Assembly (NCBI RefSeq): GCF_000017505.1
Contig: NC_009675.1
Span: forward strand, 4,716,501-4,780,500
Reading direction: 5' to 3'
Length of the DNA: 64,000 nt
Source: Anaeromyxobacter sp. Fw109-5
Lineage (GTDB): Bacteria > Myxococcota > Myxococcia > Myxococcales > Anaeromyxobacteraceae
Part shown: positions 1 through 9,023 of the stretch, in pieces
Position numbering within the stretch: the stretch's first letter is position 1
How the letters are laid out: every line of letters starts with the position of its first letter
Translations under genes and position numbers: made by a program
Notes under the pieces: generated by a model
What the model was told of the DNA's origin: nothing
What the model saw: the letters and a program-made list of their open reading frames with translations, nothing else
Databases searched by the model: none

Positions 1-102
1 GCGGGCCAGACGAGCGCCGCGGTCACCTGCCCCGCCTGCGTCCGGATGCTGGAGGACGACCTGCGGCGTGACGGCCCGACCGCTTACGACTCCGAGGACT
101 GA
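1..102 (+). CDS. C-terminal end of an unidentified protein (partial)
   Basis: An open frame runs in from the left edge and stops at TGA 100-102, leaving 33 codons. The tail contains a Cys-x2-Cys pair near its start and ends in an acidic stretch (YDSEDED-like composition). That would fit a small zinc-ribbon protein, but too little is present to name a family. Codon composition (GC-rich third positions) fits a real gene. A perfect hairpin follows about 20 bases after the stop. Confidence 0.5.
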   Translation, partial: AGQTSAAVTCPACVRMLEDDLRRDGPTAYDSED

Positions 103-121
103 CGCGTGTCCTCGAAACGCA

Positions 122-152
122 AGCGGGGAGCCCGGCACCCGGGCTCCCCGCT
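122..152. terminator. Perfect hairpin between convergent genes, probable bidirectional terminator
   Basis: A 14-bp perfect stem (122-135 pairing with 139-152) closes a 3-base loop. It lies between the end of the partial plus-strand gene and the end of the minus-strand gene at 178. The flank read on the minus strand is the more T-rich side, so it is likelier to serve the minus-strand gene; neither side has a long T tract. Confidence 0.6.
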
Positions 153-177
153 GCGTGAAGCTCTCGGTAGCGGCGCG

Positions 178-1128
178 TCAGTGCCCGCGACCGTGACCCC
201 GCCCGTCGTTCTCGTGCCGGCGGCCGTCGTCGTGCCCTCGGCCATCGTCGTGTCGCCGGCCGTCGTCCCGCCGCCCGCCGTTGTCGTGGCGCCGGCCGTC
301 GTCGCGCCCCCGGCCGTCATCGCGCCCCCGGCCGTCATCGCGCCCCCGGCCGTCATCGCGCCCCCGGCCGTCATCGTGGCGCCGGCCGTCGTCGTGGCGC
401 CGCACGTCGTCGTGCTGTCCAGGGCGGTTCCCGCGACGGTTCTCCTGCGGCGGCGGCGCGGACCACCGCTGGTGGTCACGCCCTCGCGGCGACGGCTGGG
501 CCCGCGAGTGGCCCCGGTCCGGGCTGCCGTGCGGCTCGAAGCGCGCCCGCGTCACGTCCTCGCGCGGCCGGTAGCGGTACTGCTCGGACCGGATCGCGTG
601 CTGGCGCTCGGGGGCGCGAGGATAGCGGTCCCCCGCATAGCCGCGCTGGTAGGCAGGCAACGGTGCGCGTCGCGGGCCGGCGTGGCGGTCCCACCGATCC
701 CACCCGCGGTGACGGTGTTCCCAGTCGCGGCCCCAGCGATGTCCCCAGCGTGGCGGCGCGTCGGCGCGCCAGCCGCGGAAGTACGGGGGAGGCTGCCGGT
801 AGTACCGCACCGGAACGCGCAGCACGTAGAGCGGGACGTAATCGGGCTCCACCACGTGCCACGGCCCGTCGTACCAGCTGCTCACGTACCAGGCGTCGCC
901 CTGGTACACCCAGTAGGCGCCGTCGTAGAAGAAGTAATTCCAGCTCGCCCGAGGGTCGTAATAAACGGGATAGCCCGGCACCGGGACGAGCTCCGGATAG
1001 GCCGGCACGTTGATGCCGATCTGGATGCTGGGGACCGCGACCGCGATCCCGACGCCGACGCTGACTTGAGCCTGAGCCGAGGTCAGCGACCCGAGCAGCA
1101 GCGACGACGCAACGAGCAGGTAGCGCAT
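178..1128 (-). CDS. Secreted aromatic/Arg-His-Asp-rich repeat protein (YXWGXW-like)
   Basis: 316 aa with a clear signal peptide (MRYLLVASSLLLGSLTSAQA). A Pro/Tyr/Trp-rich core (about residues 35-125) holds repeated YYDP, WYDGPWHVV and RYYRQPPPYFRGW motifs, as in small secreted YXWGXW or DUF6600-type proteins. The last third is low complexity, built from HDDGRR/RDDGRG units encoded by an 18-bp tandem repeat. The start is set by GGAGGACAGA just upstream of the ATG at 1128. Function is unknown; the His/Asp-rich tail could bind metal ions, which is inference. Expression is probably monocistronic, with a hairpin after the stop. Repeat copy number may vary between strains. Confidence 0.75.
   Translation of the reverse strand: MRYLLVASSLLLGSLTSAQAQVSVGVGIAVAVPSIQIGINVPAYPELVPVPGYPVYYDPRASWNYFFYDGAYWVYQGDAWYVSSWYDGPWHVVEPDYVPLYVLRVPVRYYRQPPPYFRGWRADAPPRWGHRWGRDWEHRHRGWDRWDRHAGPRRAPLPAYQRGYAGDRYPRAPERQHAIRSEQYRYRPREDVTRARFEPHGSPDRGHSRAQPSPRGRDHQRWSAPPPQENRRGNRPGQHDDVRRHDDGRRHDDGRGRDDGRGRDDGRGRDDGRGRDDGRRHDNGGRRDDGRRHDDGRGHDDGRRHENDGRGHGRGH
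298..369. repeat. 18-bp tandem repeat, four copies, inside a coding region
   Basis: Four near-identical 18-bp units (298-315, 316-333, 334-351, 352-369; core GCGCCCCCGGCC) encode the GRDDGR-type repeats of the secreted protein on the minus strand. Degenerate 9/18-bp versions extend over roughly 230-410. The period is a multiple of three, so copy changes keep the frame. Confidence 0.8.
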
Positions 1129-1315
1129 TCTGTCCTCCGGGGTTTCGACGAGCTGCCAGCGCGCCGTATTCTCTCCGCGCAGCCTCAGCAGCTTTCGAGC
1201 CAGCGAGCCCGCCCAGAAAGATCGCGCACTTGGAAGCCCGCGCCTGCCGGGCGTGTGCCCCGGGGCAACAGGAGTCGAGGTGGGTGCAGACCTTCCGGGT
1301 CGGCACGGCGGCGTT

Positions 1316-1349
1316 GTCCCACCTCTGACGGCGTCCCACCTCTGACGGC
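1316..1349. repeat. 17-bp direct repeat, two copies
   Basis: GTCCCACCTCTGACGGC occurs twice back to back (1316-1332 and 1333-1349) in the 257-bp gap between the secreted protein and the exonuclease. I see no gene in the gap. It should hold the promoter of the secreted protein gene and the 3' end signals of the exonuclease operon. Confidence 0.7.
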
Positions 1350-1385
1350 GCAGGTCGTGACCGCCCGCGCTCTCCAGCGCGCCGC

Positions 1386-2102
1386 CTAATACACCCCCGC
1401 CTCCCGGTACAGCGCGCGGAACTGCACGGCACCGGACGCCTCGAAGTCCCCGAGCAGCTTCAGGAACACCATGCCGGTGGTGAGCGCGTCGTAGAACGCG
1501 TGGTGCGCCGGATAGCGCGGCAGGCCCATCTCGATGACGATGTCCTCGAGGTTCGCGTCGGCGGCGGCCTGGCCCGCCGGCGAGGTCCGCCGGCGCCACC
1601 AGGCGTACAGCAGCCGCGTGTCGAGCGCGGGGTTCTTGAGCGACCGCTCCTTGCGCGACGCGAGCGCCGCGTTCAGGAAGCTCAGATCGACGGACGTGAA
1701 GTGGCCGATCACGACGCTGTCGCCGATGAAGGCGAGGAGCCGCTCGAGGGCGTCGCCGAGCGGCAAGCCGCGGCTGACCTCGTCCGGCCCGAGGCCGTGG
1801 ATGAGGATCACCTCCTTCGGCGAGACCGCCTCGGTCGGCTTGAACACCTGGTAGAAGCGCTCGGCCATCACGATCCGGCCGTTGCGGATCCGGACCGCGC
1901 CGATCGAGAGGATCTCGTCCCGCGCCGGGTCGAGCCCGGTCATCTCGCAGTCGAGCACGGTGAAGGTCATCGTCCGGATCGGCTGCGTCCACTCCTCGGA
2001 GCCGAGCGTCCTCCGGCGCGCGTAGCGGACCTCCGCGGCCGCGCCGGTGGCCTTTCGCCGGACGAGCCGGAGGAGCGAGGCGATGCCGGTGGCTCGGACC
2101 AT
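1386..2102 (-). CDS. DEDDh 3'-5' exonuclease (DNA polymerase III epsilon-like)
   Basis: 238 aa. The exonuclease fold shows all three Exo motifs: VLDCEMTG (Asp/Glu of ExoI), GHFTSVDLSFLNAA (ExoII) and HHAFYDAL (His and Asp of ExoIII), so the metal ligands and catalytic His are present. About 45 residues precede ExoI. There is no polymerase-binding or PHP domain, so it need not be the replicative proofreader DnaQ. The ATG at 2102 has GGAG just upstream and begins 11 bp after the stop of the upstream cNMP/CBS gene, so the two are almost surely co-transcribed. This pairing recurs in proteobacteria, where the partner is thought to be a signalling protein; the shared role is not established here. 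Confidence 0.85.
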   Translation of the reverse strand: MVRATGIASLLRLVRRKATGAAAEVRYARRRTLGSEEWTQPIRTMTFTVLDCEMTGLDPARDEILSIGAVRIRNGRIVMAERFYQVFKPTEAVSPKEVILIHGLGPDEVSRGLPLGDALERLLAFIGDSVVIGHFTSVDLSFLNAALASRKERSLKNPALDTRLLYAWWRRRTSPAGQAAADANLEDIVIEMGLPRYPAHHAFYDALTTGMVFLKLLGDFEASGAVQFRALYREAGVY

Positions 2103-2113
2103 TGCGCTCCCCT

Positions 2114-4039
2114 TCACGACTGGCGCAGGAACTTCCTGCGCGCGCTCGCCTGCACACGCCCGATGAGGCCGAAGGCCTCCTCGAGGAACCGCTGCTCGAG
2201 CGTGGAGATCTCCTGCGTGCTGATGAGGTTGTCCGCGGGCACGCCGCCCTCGCCGAGCGCCGCGACCTGCCGGGCGAGCCGCAGCTGCATCAGGAACGAG
2301 TACGCGTGCTTCAGGTCGAGGCAGACGCGCGCGTCCACCTCGCCCTGCTGCGAGAGCTTCCGCAGCCGCTCGAGCGTGCTCGTCGCGCCGATCCCGTGCC
2401 ACAGCCCCTGGAGCCGCGTCAGCTCGCAGATACGGGCGATGGGCTGCTTGATGTCGAACACGTTCTCGCGGCTCCCGCGCGTCTCCACCGAGATCCGGCC
2501 GAAGAGCCCGACGGGCAGCTCCTTGTCCACCACCGCCTGGGCGAGGAGGTTGAAGAACATCCCGGGCCGGGACGCGAGGAGCTGGGTCACGTGGCCGCGG
2601 AGCTCCGCGGCGAGCGCGACGTCGCCGTGGACCTCCCGGAAGTCGAAGAAGATGCTCGAGTTGAGCACCGCCTCGGGCACCGGGACCCGCACCCACCTCC
2701 GGAAGTACTCCTTCCAGACCGACAGCGGCTGGCACCACTCGCCGTTGCTCGCCATCACGTCGCCGTCGCAGTACTCGACCCCGACCTCCTTCAGCCACGT
2801 GCACACGCGCTCGCCGAGCCGGGGGAAGTACTCCGCCGCCGCCGCCTCGCGTCCGGGGACGTCGGCGAACACGATCGCGTTGTCCTGATCGGTCACGAGC
2901 GTCTGCTCTCGCCGCCCCTCGCTCCCGAGCGTCAGGAACACGAACGGCACGGGGGGAGGTCCCATCTCGGCGAGCGCCATGTCGAGCACGCGCCTGAGGG
3001 TGGCGTCGGACACCGCGCTGATGAGCCAGGTGAGGCTGTCCACGCGCGCTCCCTCGAGCATGAGCGCGCGGACGAGGCGGGGCAGGCGCGCGCGCTTCTC
3101 CGCGAGGTCCTTGCGGAGCCGCGTCTGCGCGATGTCCCGGAGGTACTCGAGCGGCGAGCTGCCGTGCGCGACGAGCAGGTCGTCGTCCGCGAGCAGCCCG
3201 ACGATCTCGCCGCGGTCACCGGCGACCGCGAGCGAGCGGACCCCGGACCGCACCATCACCTCCATCGCCTCCGCGAGCGCCAGGCCGGCCGGCATCGGCT
3301 CGCCGGCGGGCGTCATCACCTCCGACACGGGCCGCGCCGCGTCCAGGCCGTTCGCGAGCGCCCGCTCGACGAGGTCCCGCTCGCTCACGACGCCCACGAG
3401 CGCGCCCCCCGCGTCGCGCACGAGGAGCGTGTGGCAGCGCCGGACGGTCATGCGGTGCGCGACGTCCCGCACCGACTCCTCGCGCGTGCACCAGGCCACC
3501 TCCCGATCGCAGATCTCCCCGACCGTGCGGCTGAAGCCGACGGAGTCCGGGTCGGGCGAGGTGAGGAGCCACTTCTGGCGCAGGCGCGCGCCCACGCGCT
3601 CGAGCATGCGCGGGCCCAGGCTCTCGGCGAAGAAGTCGTGGAACTCGCGGTGCCTCGCGCAGGCCTCGAGGAAGAGCGGCCCGGGCACGGCGTAGAGGAA
3701 CGTGTCCTCCAGCGCGCGCACCGTGAAGAGGGCGATCCCGCCGTTCGTCAGGACGCACGCGCCGCCGTAGGTCTGGCCCAGCCCCACGGCGCGCAGCTGC
3801 GCCGTCTGGGCGGCGGCGTCGTCGAGGAGCTCGAGCGAGCCCTTCATGACCACGTAGACGTCCGCGACGGCCGACTGCCCCTGGGCGAAGAGCGTGCTCC
3901 CCCTCGGGTGGTACTCGATGGAGAGCGCGTCGCTGATGCGCTCGAGGTCCGGGTCCGGCAGGAAGTCGAACGGCGTGACCGAGCGCAGGAACTGGAACGC
4001 CGGGCTTCCCGTCACGAAGTGGAGGAGGCGATCGAGCAT
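2114..4039 (-). CDS. cNMP-binding/CBS-pair/DUF294 nucleotidyltransferase-like signalling protein
   Basis: 641 aa in four parts. A cyclic-nucleotide-binding fold covers about residues 14-120 (RGSTLFAQGQ, VVMKGSLELLD). A CBS pair covers about 150-275. A DUF294 nucleotidyltransferase-like domain carries LTLGSEGRREQTLVTDQDNA, the GSxGRxE...DxDN signature, at about 355-375. A helical DUF294 C-terminal domain follows. The layout matches cytosolic sensors that read cyclic nucleotides or adenylates; the enzymatic reaction of this family is not firmly established. It is the first gene of a two-gene unit with the exonuclease and diverges from the Cache sensor at 4187, sharing a 147-bp promoter region. 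No transmembrane segment is seen. Confidence 0.85.
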   Translation of the reverse strand: MLDRLLHFVTGSPAFQFLRSVTPFDFLPDPDLERISDALSIEYHPRGSTLFAQGQSAVADVYVVMKGSLELLDDAAAQTAQLRAVGLGQTYGGACVLTNGGIALFTVRALEDTFLYAVPGPLFLEACARHREFHDFFAESLGPRMLERVGARLRQKWLLTSPDPDSVGFSRTVGEICDREVAWCTREESVRDVAHRMTVRRCHTLLVRDAGGALVGVVSERDLVERALANGLDAARPVSEVMTPAGEPMPAGLALAEAMEVMVRSGVRSLAVAGDRGEIVGLLADDDLLVAHGSSPLEYLRDIAQTRLRKDLAEKRARLPRLVRALMLEGARVDSLTWLISAVSDATLRRVLDMALAEMGPPPVPFVFLTLGSEGRREQTLVTDQDNAIVFADVPGREAAAAEYFPRLGERVCTWLKEVGVEYCDGDVMASNGEWCQPLSVWKEYFRRWVRVPVPEAVLNSSIFFDFREVHGDVALAAELRGHVTQLLASRPGMFFNLLAQAVVDKELPVGLFGRISVETRGSRENVFDIKQPIARICELTRLQGLWHGIGATSTLERLRKLSQQGEVDARVCLDLKHAYSFLMQLRLARQVAALGEGGVPADNLISTQEISTLEQRFLEEAFGLIGRVQASARRKFLRQS

Positions 4040-4186
4040 CGGTCCTGCCAGCCCCCGTCTTCGCGGCCTGCGACGTTCTGTCGAGCGCCGGGATTATCCC
4101 AGCCTCCCGCGCACGTCCACAACCCCTCGTTGATCTGCCCTCTCGCCTCGGCCAGAATCCCGCCACCGCCCGCCCCCGGAGCGCCC

Positions 4187-5926
4187 TTGACCTTGAAGCT
4201 CAAGCTGCAGCTGGCCATCTCGGTCGCGGTGCTGGTCACCGCGGTCGTCGTCGCGGGCTACGCCGTCGGCAGCCTCCGCTCGCAGGCGGCGGCGGACGTG
4301 GCGCGCATCCGGGCGGAGAAGACCGCGCAGGTGAAGCAGGACCTCGCCGACAAGGTGAACACGGTCTACGCGCTCATCGACGCGCAGTACCGGGAGGCCG
4401 CGGACGAGCGCTACCTCGAGCAGAAGTACGGCCAGCGGCTCGAGGCGATCCTCGACGTGGCGGGCGCGACGCTCCGCGAGCACCTCGAGCGCGCGCGGCG
4501 GGGCGAGGTGCCGGTCGCGCGGGCGCAGGCGGAGGCGCTCGCGACGCTCCGCGCGATGCGCTTCGACGGCGGCAAGGGCTACCTCTGGATCAACACCGTC
4601 GGCCGGCCCTACCCCACGATGCTGATGCACCCGCTCGTCCCGAGGCTCGAGGGGACGGTCCTCGACGCGCCCGAGTTCGACTGCGCCGGCGACGCGAACC
4701 GCAACCTGTTCCAGCTCGCCGTCGAGCTCACGGCCGCGCGCGGCGAGGGCTTCATCCGCTACAGCTGGCCCGAGCCGGACGGCAACGCGCTGCTGCCGCA
4801 GATGCCCAAGTTCTCCTACGTCCGCCTGTTCAAGGAGTGGGGGTGGGTGGTCGGGACCGGCATCTACGTGGACGAGGCGGTGCGAGAGAAGCTCGCGGAG
4901 ATCACCTCGGGCATCCGCAAGATCCGCTACGGCTCCGAGTACTTCTGGATCAGCACGGCCGAGTCGCCGGTCCCGCGGATGGTGATGCACCCGATCCGGC
5001 CCGAGCTCGACGGCCAGCGGATGGACGCGAAGGAGTTCGAGCTCGTCGTGAACGGCCGCGCGCAGAACCTGTTCTCGGCGTTCCGGGACCTCTCGTCGAA
5101 GGACGGCGAGGGGTTCGTGGAGTACACGTGGCCGAAGCCGACGGCGGCGGGTGCGCCGGGGCCGGCCGCGCCGAAGGTCTCCTTCGTGAAGCGCTACCGG
5201 CCGCTCGACTGGATCATCGGCACCGGCCGGTACGTCGACGACATCGAGGTCGCCATCGCCGAGAAGACGGCGGCCGCCGAGGAGCAGGTGGGCGCCCTCG
5301 TCCGCCGCATCATGCTGGCCTCGCTCGTGGTCGTCGTCCTGGCGGTCGCCGGCGTGAGCTTCCTCGCGGCGACCCTGACGAAGCCGCTCGCCAAGCTCGT
5401 CGGCCTGTCGCGGGACATCGCGGAGGACGAGAAGCACCTGTCGCGCCGCATCGGCCTGCGCTCGCGCGACGAGATCGGGCAGCTCGCCACCGAGTTCGAT
5501 CACATGGCCGAGCGGGTCGAGGCGAGCTTCCGGAACGTCCGCGAGCAGCGCGAGCTCCTCCTGAGCGTCCTGTCGAACGTCCCGCACTCCATCTACTGGA
5601 AGGACCGGCGCTCCGTTTACCTGGGGTGCAACGACCGGTTCGCGCAGCGGTTCGGCCTCCCCTCCACGGAGGCGATCGTCGGGAAGACCGACGCGCAGCT
5701 CGGCTGGAGCGACGAGCAGCGCGCGCGCCTGGCGGCGGGGGATCGGCGCGTCATGGACGAGGGGGCGCCGCTGCTCGACGAGCGCGAGCACCTGCGCGAC
5801 GCGTCCGGGCGGGACATCGACTGCCTGGCGAGCAGGGTGCCGCTGCGCGACCAGGCCGGGAACCTCATCGGGATGCTCGGGGTGTTCGTCGCGATCCCGC
5901 CGGACGATCGCGCGCTGAGCGCGTGA
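4187..5926 (+). CDS. Membrane double-Cache/HAMP/PAS sensor lacking an output domain
   Basis: 579 aa from a TTG start at 4187, chosen because GGAG lies at 4178-4181 and the reading frame then begins with the N-terminal membrane helix (LQLAISVAVLVTAVVVAGYAV). The periplasmic part has two Cache-type repeats: GKGYLWINTVGRPYPTMLMHP near residue 130, and SEYFWISTAESPVPRMVMHP near residue 250. A second helix (about 375-400), a HAMP segment (TKPLAKLVGLSRDIAEDE onward) and one PAS domain (SIYWKDRRSVYLGCNDRF onward) follow. The protein stops about 115 residues into the PAS region. There is no kinase, GGDEF, EAL or MCP signalling domain, and none follows in another frame before the convergent lipoprotein gene. 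It may signal through a partner protein or be a truncated kinase. Confidence 0.8.
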   Translation: MTLKLKLQLAISVAVLVTAVVVAGYAVGSLRSQAAADVARIRAEKTAQVKQDLADKVNTVYALIDAQYREAADERYLEQKYGQRLEAILDVAGATLREHLERARRGEVPVARAQAEALATLRAMRFDGGKGYLWINTVGRPYPTMLMHPLVPRLEGTVLDAPEFDCAGDANRNLFQLAVELTAARGEGFIRYSWPEPDGNALLPQMPKFSYVRLFKEWGWVVGTGIYVDEAVREKLAEITSGIRKIRYGSEYFWISTAESPVPRMVMHPIRPELDGQRMDAKEFELVVNGRAQNLFSAFRDLSSKDGEGFVEYTWPKPTAAGAPGPAAPKVSFVKRYRPLDWIIGTGRYVDDIEVAIAEKTAAAEEQVGALVRRIMLASLVVVVLAVAGVSFLAATLTKPLAKLVGLSRDIAEDEKHLSRRIGLRSRDEIGQLATEFDHMAERVEASFRNVREQRELLLSVLSNVPHSIYWKDRRSVYLGCNDRFAQRFGLPSTEAIVGKTDAQLGWSDEQRARLAAGDRRVMDEGAPLLDEREHLRDASGRDIDCLASRVPLRDQAGNLIGMLGVFVAIPPDDRALSA

Positions 5927-5981
5927 GGGTCCCCGGGCGCGCCGTCCCGACCCGCCGTCCCGGCCCGGCGCCGGACGCTCT

Positions 5982-7436
5982 TCAGGGCGAGTACACGCTC
6001 CCGCGCGCGGACAGGGCGAAGAACGGCGGCGAGGAGCCGTACGACACGCTCCAGGCGCCGACGATCATCGCTCCTGCGCCGTTCGCCTCCGCGTCGCCCA
6101 CGTGGCCGAAGCCGAGCGACTGCGCCTCCTGCCAGCCGAGGGACGGGTCGTGCCGCCGCGCGCGGAGCCCCGCGCTCGTGAAGACCGCCCAGCCCGAACC
6201 GGCGCCGTCCATCGCCGCGGCCACCTCGTCCACGCCGCCGCCCGTCTCGAACTCCGAGGCCGGCGACCAGGCGCGCGCCGCGCCGTCGAAGCGCGCCGCG
6301 GCGCCGTTCACCAGGCTCGAGTCGGGCACGTGGGCCTGCCACACCGCGAACGCATCCCCGCGGCCGTCCGCCGCGATGGACGGGAAGGAGAGGTGATCCA
6401 CGCTCGACGCGGAGGCGGCGAGCGTCGCCGGCGCCGACCAGGTCGACCCGGCCGGATCGAGCGCGCTCGAGGCGATCCGGTTCTCGGCGAGGCGATGCTC
6501 CTCCCACACCGCGAACGCCCGGCCGGCGGCGTCCATCACGACGTGCGGCCGCTCGATCCCCTCGAAGTCGGCGAGCTCGCTGCCGATGCGCTGCGGGGCG
6601 CCCCACGTGCCGCCCGAGAAGACGCGCGCCCAGGCGTTCGGGTTCGTGGGACCGCCGCCGGACCGGTTGGGATCGTAAGGGTTCGTGTCCTGCACCCAGA
6701 CCACCGCCGCGCTGCCATCCGCGCTCACCGCGACGTCGGACCAGGCCGCGGAGAGGGTGCCGGCGCTCACCGCGAAGGGCGCGCTCCAGCTCGTCCCGTC
6801 GAAGCGGCTCCCGTGGATCGCGTCGGGGAGCTCATCGCCGACCCGGTCCTGATCCCACGTCACGAGGGCGCGCCCCGCGGCGTCGATGCCGGCGCGCGGC
6901 CGCGAGGCGTACAGGTCGCCCGGCGCGGCCGGCGCGGCGCACAGCCGCGCCGGCGCGGTCCACGCTCCGTCGACCCAGCGGCTCGCCCAGATCGTCCGGC
7001 TGTCGATGGCGACGCCGGCGTCGTCCACCACCTCCCAGGCCACGATCGCCTGCCCCGCGTCGTTCAGGGCGACGCGGGGCAGGATCGCGTGCGTGTCGGC
7101 CGCCGAGACGCGCTGCGCGCTCTCCCACGCGCCGCCCCGGTACCAGGCGACGAACACGCTCCCGAAGCCGTCGCCGTCCTCCTCCCACGCGGCGATGCCC
7201 GTCCCTCCCTCGTTCAGATCGACGTCGACGCCGTAGATCTCGACGAGGGTCGAGTCGCGGACCGCGCCGAGCTCCTTCTGCGTGCTCCAGCCGCTCTGGG
7301 ATCCCCCGCCGCCTCCGCCGCCTCCGCCTCCGCCTCCCGGGTCGCCGCCGGGATCCACGGGGGGCGCGCTGCCTCCACCGGAGCAGGCGAGGACGAGGAG
7401 CGCGGCGGCGACGAACGCGGGCTGACGAGGAGCCAT
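5982..7436 (-). CDS. Secreted lipoprotein with repeated propeller-like blades
   Basis: 484 aa. The N-terminus is a type II signal peptide ending in LLVLAC (lipobox Cys about residue 18). A Gly/Pro linker with an uninterrupted run of 12 glycines comes next, then a long repetitive region. Blade-like units recur about every 50-60 residues with patterns such as WS...FDG and DAAGRAFAVWEE, GNAVVVW-type strands and Asp-Gly turns, suggesting a beta-propeller or similar surface-exposed fold. No catalytic motif is recognised. It is convergent with the Cache sensor, and no partner gene is evident. Role unknown, perhaps surface binding. Confidence 0.75.
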   Translation of the reverse strand: MAPRQPAFVAAALLVLACSGGGSAPPVDPGGDPGGGGGGGGGGGGSQSGWSTQKELGAVRDSTLVEIYGVDVDLNEGGTGIAAWEEDGDGFGSVFVAWYRGGAWESAQRVSAADTHAILPRVALNDAGQAIVAWEVVDDAGVAIDSRTIWASRWVDGAWTAPARLCAAPAAPGDLYASRPRAGIDAAGRALVTWDQDRVGDELPDAIHGSRFDGTSWSAPFAVSAGTLSAAWSDVAVSADGSAAVVWVQDTNPYDPNRSGGGPTNPNAWARVFSGGTWGAPQRIGSELADFEGIERPHVVMDAAGRAFAVWEEHRLAENRIASSALDPAGSTWSAPATLAASASSVDHLSFPSIAADGRGDAFAVWQAHVPDSSLVNGAAARFDGAARAWSPASEFETGGGVDEVAAAMDGAGSGWAVFTSAGLRARRHDPSLGWQEAQSLGFGHVGDAEANGAGAMIVGAWSVSYGSSPPFFALSARGSVYSP

Positions 7437-7589
7437 GCTTCCCTCCGGACGGGACGAACTTCAGAGCACGTCACCGCGCGCCTGTCCACGCGGAGGGTGT
7501 GCGAGATGTCGTACGCGGGCGCGCCGTCTCGCGTGATGCGCCCCCGCGCGCGGCCTGCCGCGCCGTAGCGGCGCTGGTCGCTCCACTCG

Positions 7590-8927
7590 TCAGCGCTCCG
7601 ACGCGGAGGGCGAGGCGCTCGCGGCCCGCCGCGCCTTCCTCGCCGCGTAGCGGTTCATGAGCGGCGTCACCGACACACCGTGGAGGACGATCGAGCACGC
7701 CACCGTGGTCAGCGTGATGGCGACGAGCTCGCGCGCGAGCGGTCCGGGCACGCCGCGGTGAACGGCGAACATCAGGTAGTAGATCGACCCGGCCCCGCGT
7801 ATCCCGAACCACGACATGAGCACGCGCTGCTCGCTCGAGACCGGCGCGCCGAGCAACCCGAGCCACACCGACACCGGGCGGATGACGACGAAGAGCAGCA
7901 GGAGGAACCCGCCGGTGGCGGCGTCGAGGCGGGCGTGGGGCAGCAGCGCACCGACGGCCAGCACCACGACCACCTCGCCGATTCGCCCGAGCTGCTCGTT
8001 GAACCCGCGTACCGCCCGCATCATGTGGGCGCCCGCGTGCTCCGGGTCCGTCGCGGCGGCCTCCGCTCCTCGCGGCTCCTCCAGGCCGGTGGGGAGGAGC
8101 TCCGGAGCGGCCGCTCGCGGCGACCGTTCGGCGCGTTGCATCGCGACCCCGGCGGCGAACACGGCCAGGAAGCCGTAGGTGTGGGCGAGCTGCGCCGCGC
8201 CCGCGGCGAGGCCGATGAGCCCGAGGACGAGGAACTCGTCCAGACCCACGGCCTCTCGATGGCGGGTGCGCAGGTAGACGACGAGCTTCCCGACCGCGAC
8301 TCCGAGCGACGCGCCGATGACGAGGCCGCCCGCGATGGCCCAGAGCACGTCCACGGCCAGCCACCTCCAGCCGACCGCCCCGTGCTCGCCCAGCCCGAGC
8401 AGGCCCAGGCCCAGTATCACGAACGGAAAAGCCGATCCGTCGTTCAGCCCGCCCTCCCCGGTCAGGCTGAAGCGCACCGGGTCCCGATCCTGCGTCCGCT
8501 CCACCTGCACGTCGGAGGCGAGCACCGGGTCCGTGGGCGCGAGGATGGCGCCGAGCAGGATTGCCGCGCCCATCGGCATCCCGAGCCCCAGCGTCGCGAC
8601 GGCCGCGATGAGCGCCACGGTGACCGCCATCGACGCGGAGGCGAGGCGGACCGGCCACCACCAGCGAGGGCTCGAGAGCGGCTGGCCGAGCCTCAGGCCG
8701 ACCGAGAAGAGCGAGATCAGCACCGCGATCTCCGAGATCGTCTCGAGCGTCCCGGAGTGCTCCAGCGGGTCGACGTTCAGCAAACCCCACCCGCCGGGGC
8801 CGACGGCGTAGCCCACCCCCAGGTAGAGCATCGACGCGCTCAGGGGCAGCCTGCTGAGCAGCGACCCCGAGAGCGCGACGGCGACGAGCAGCGCGCCCAC
8901 GACGAGCGCCCAGATCGGGAATGCCAT
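7590..8927 (-). CDS. Na+(K+)/H+ antiporter, CPA1/NhaP-type
   Basis: 445 aa with about 12 hydrophobic segments. The family signature for ion binding is present: ILAPTDPVLASDVQV (TDPVLAS helix) and GEGGLNDGSAFPFV (the ND pair of CPA1 antiporters). It is expected to exchange Na+ or K+ for protons across the inner membrane. The ATG at 8927 follows GGGAG and begins MAFPIWAL, directly entering the first membrane helix. A GTG 14 codons upstream is also in frame but has no better ribosome site. Most bacterial relatives have a long cytosolic tail; this one ends soon after the last helix in a basic tail. No regulator is adjacent. Confidence 0.85.
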   Translation of the reverse strand: MAFPIWALVVGALLVAVALSGSLLSRLPLSASMLYLGVGYAVGPGGWGLLNVDPLEHSGTLETISEIAVLISLFSVGLRLGQPLSSPRWWWPVRLASASMAVTVALIAAVATLGLGMPMGAAILLGAILAPTDPVLASDVQVERTQDRDPVRFSLTGEGGLNDGSAFPFVILGLGLLGLGEHGAVGWRWLAVDVLWAIAGGLVIGASLGVAVGKLVVYLRTRHREAVGLDEFLVLGLIGLAAGAAQLAHTYGFLAVFAAGVAMQRAERSPRAAAPELLPTGLEEPRGAEAAATDPEHAGAHMMRAVRGFNEQLGRIGEVVVVLAVGALLPHARLDAATGGFLLLLFVVIRPVSVWLGLLGAPVSSEQRVLMSWFGIRGAGSIYYLMFAVHRGVPGPLARELVAITLTTVACSIVLHGVSVTPLMNRYAARKARRAASASPSASER

Positions 8928-9023
8928 CTCGATCGCTCCCGGGGCCGTGCGGGTCGACCGGCGGTGCACCGCAGGGCGATCCGCTTGATCTGCTGGCGCG
9001 CCGCCACCGCCGGCGAATGGGCG

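Noticed and set aside
298-410. Repeats as a CRISPR array
   Set aside because: Units are contiguous without spacers and are in frame within a secreted protein gene.
2102-4186. Very long plus-strand open frame continuing upstream of the Cache sensor
   Set aside because: Its first 690 codons are antisense to the cNMP/CBS gene and consist of Arg/His/Glu-rich shadow sequence; the real start is the TTG at 4187.
7437-7589. tRNA or other structural RNA gene in gaps of the first 10 kb
   Set aside because: No cloverleaf or T-loop motif (GGTTCRANNCC) seen; gaps are short promoter or terminator regions.
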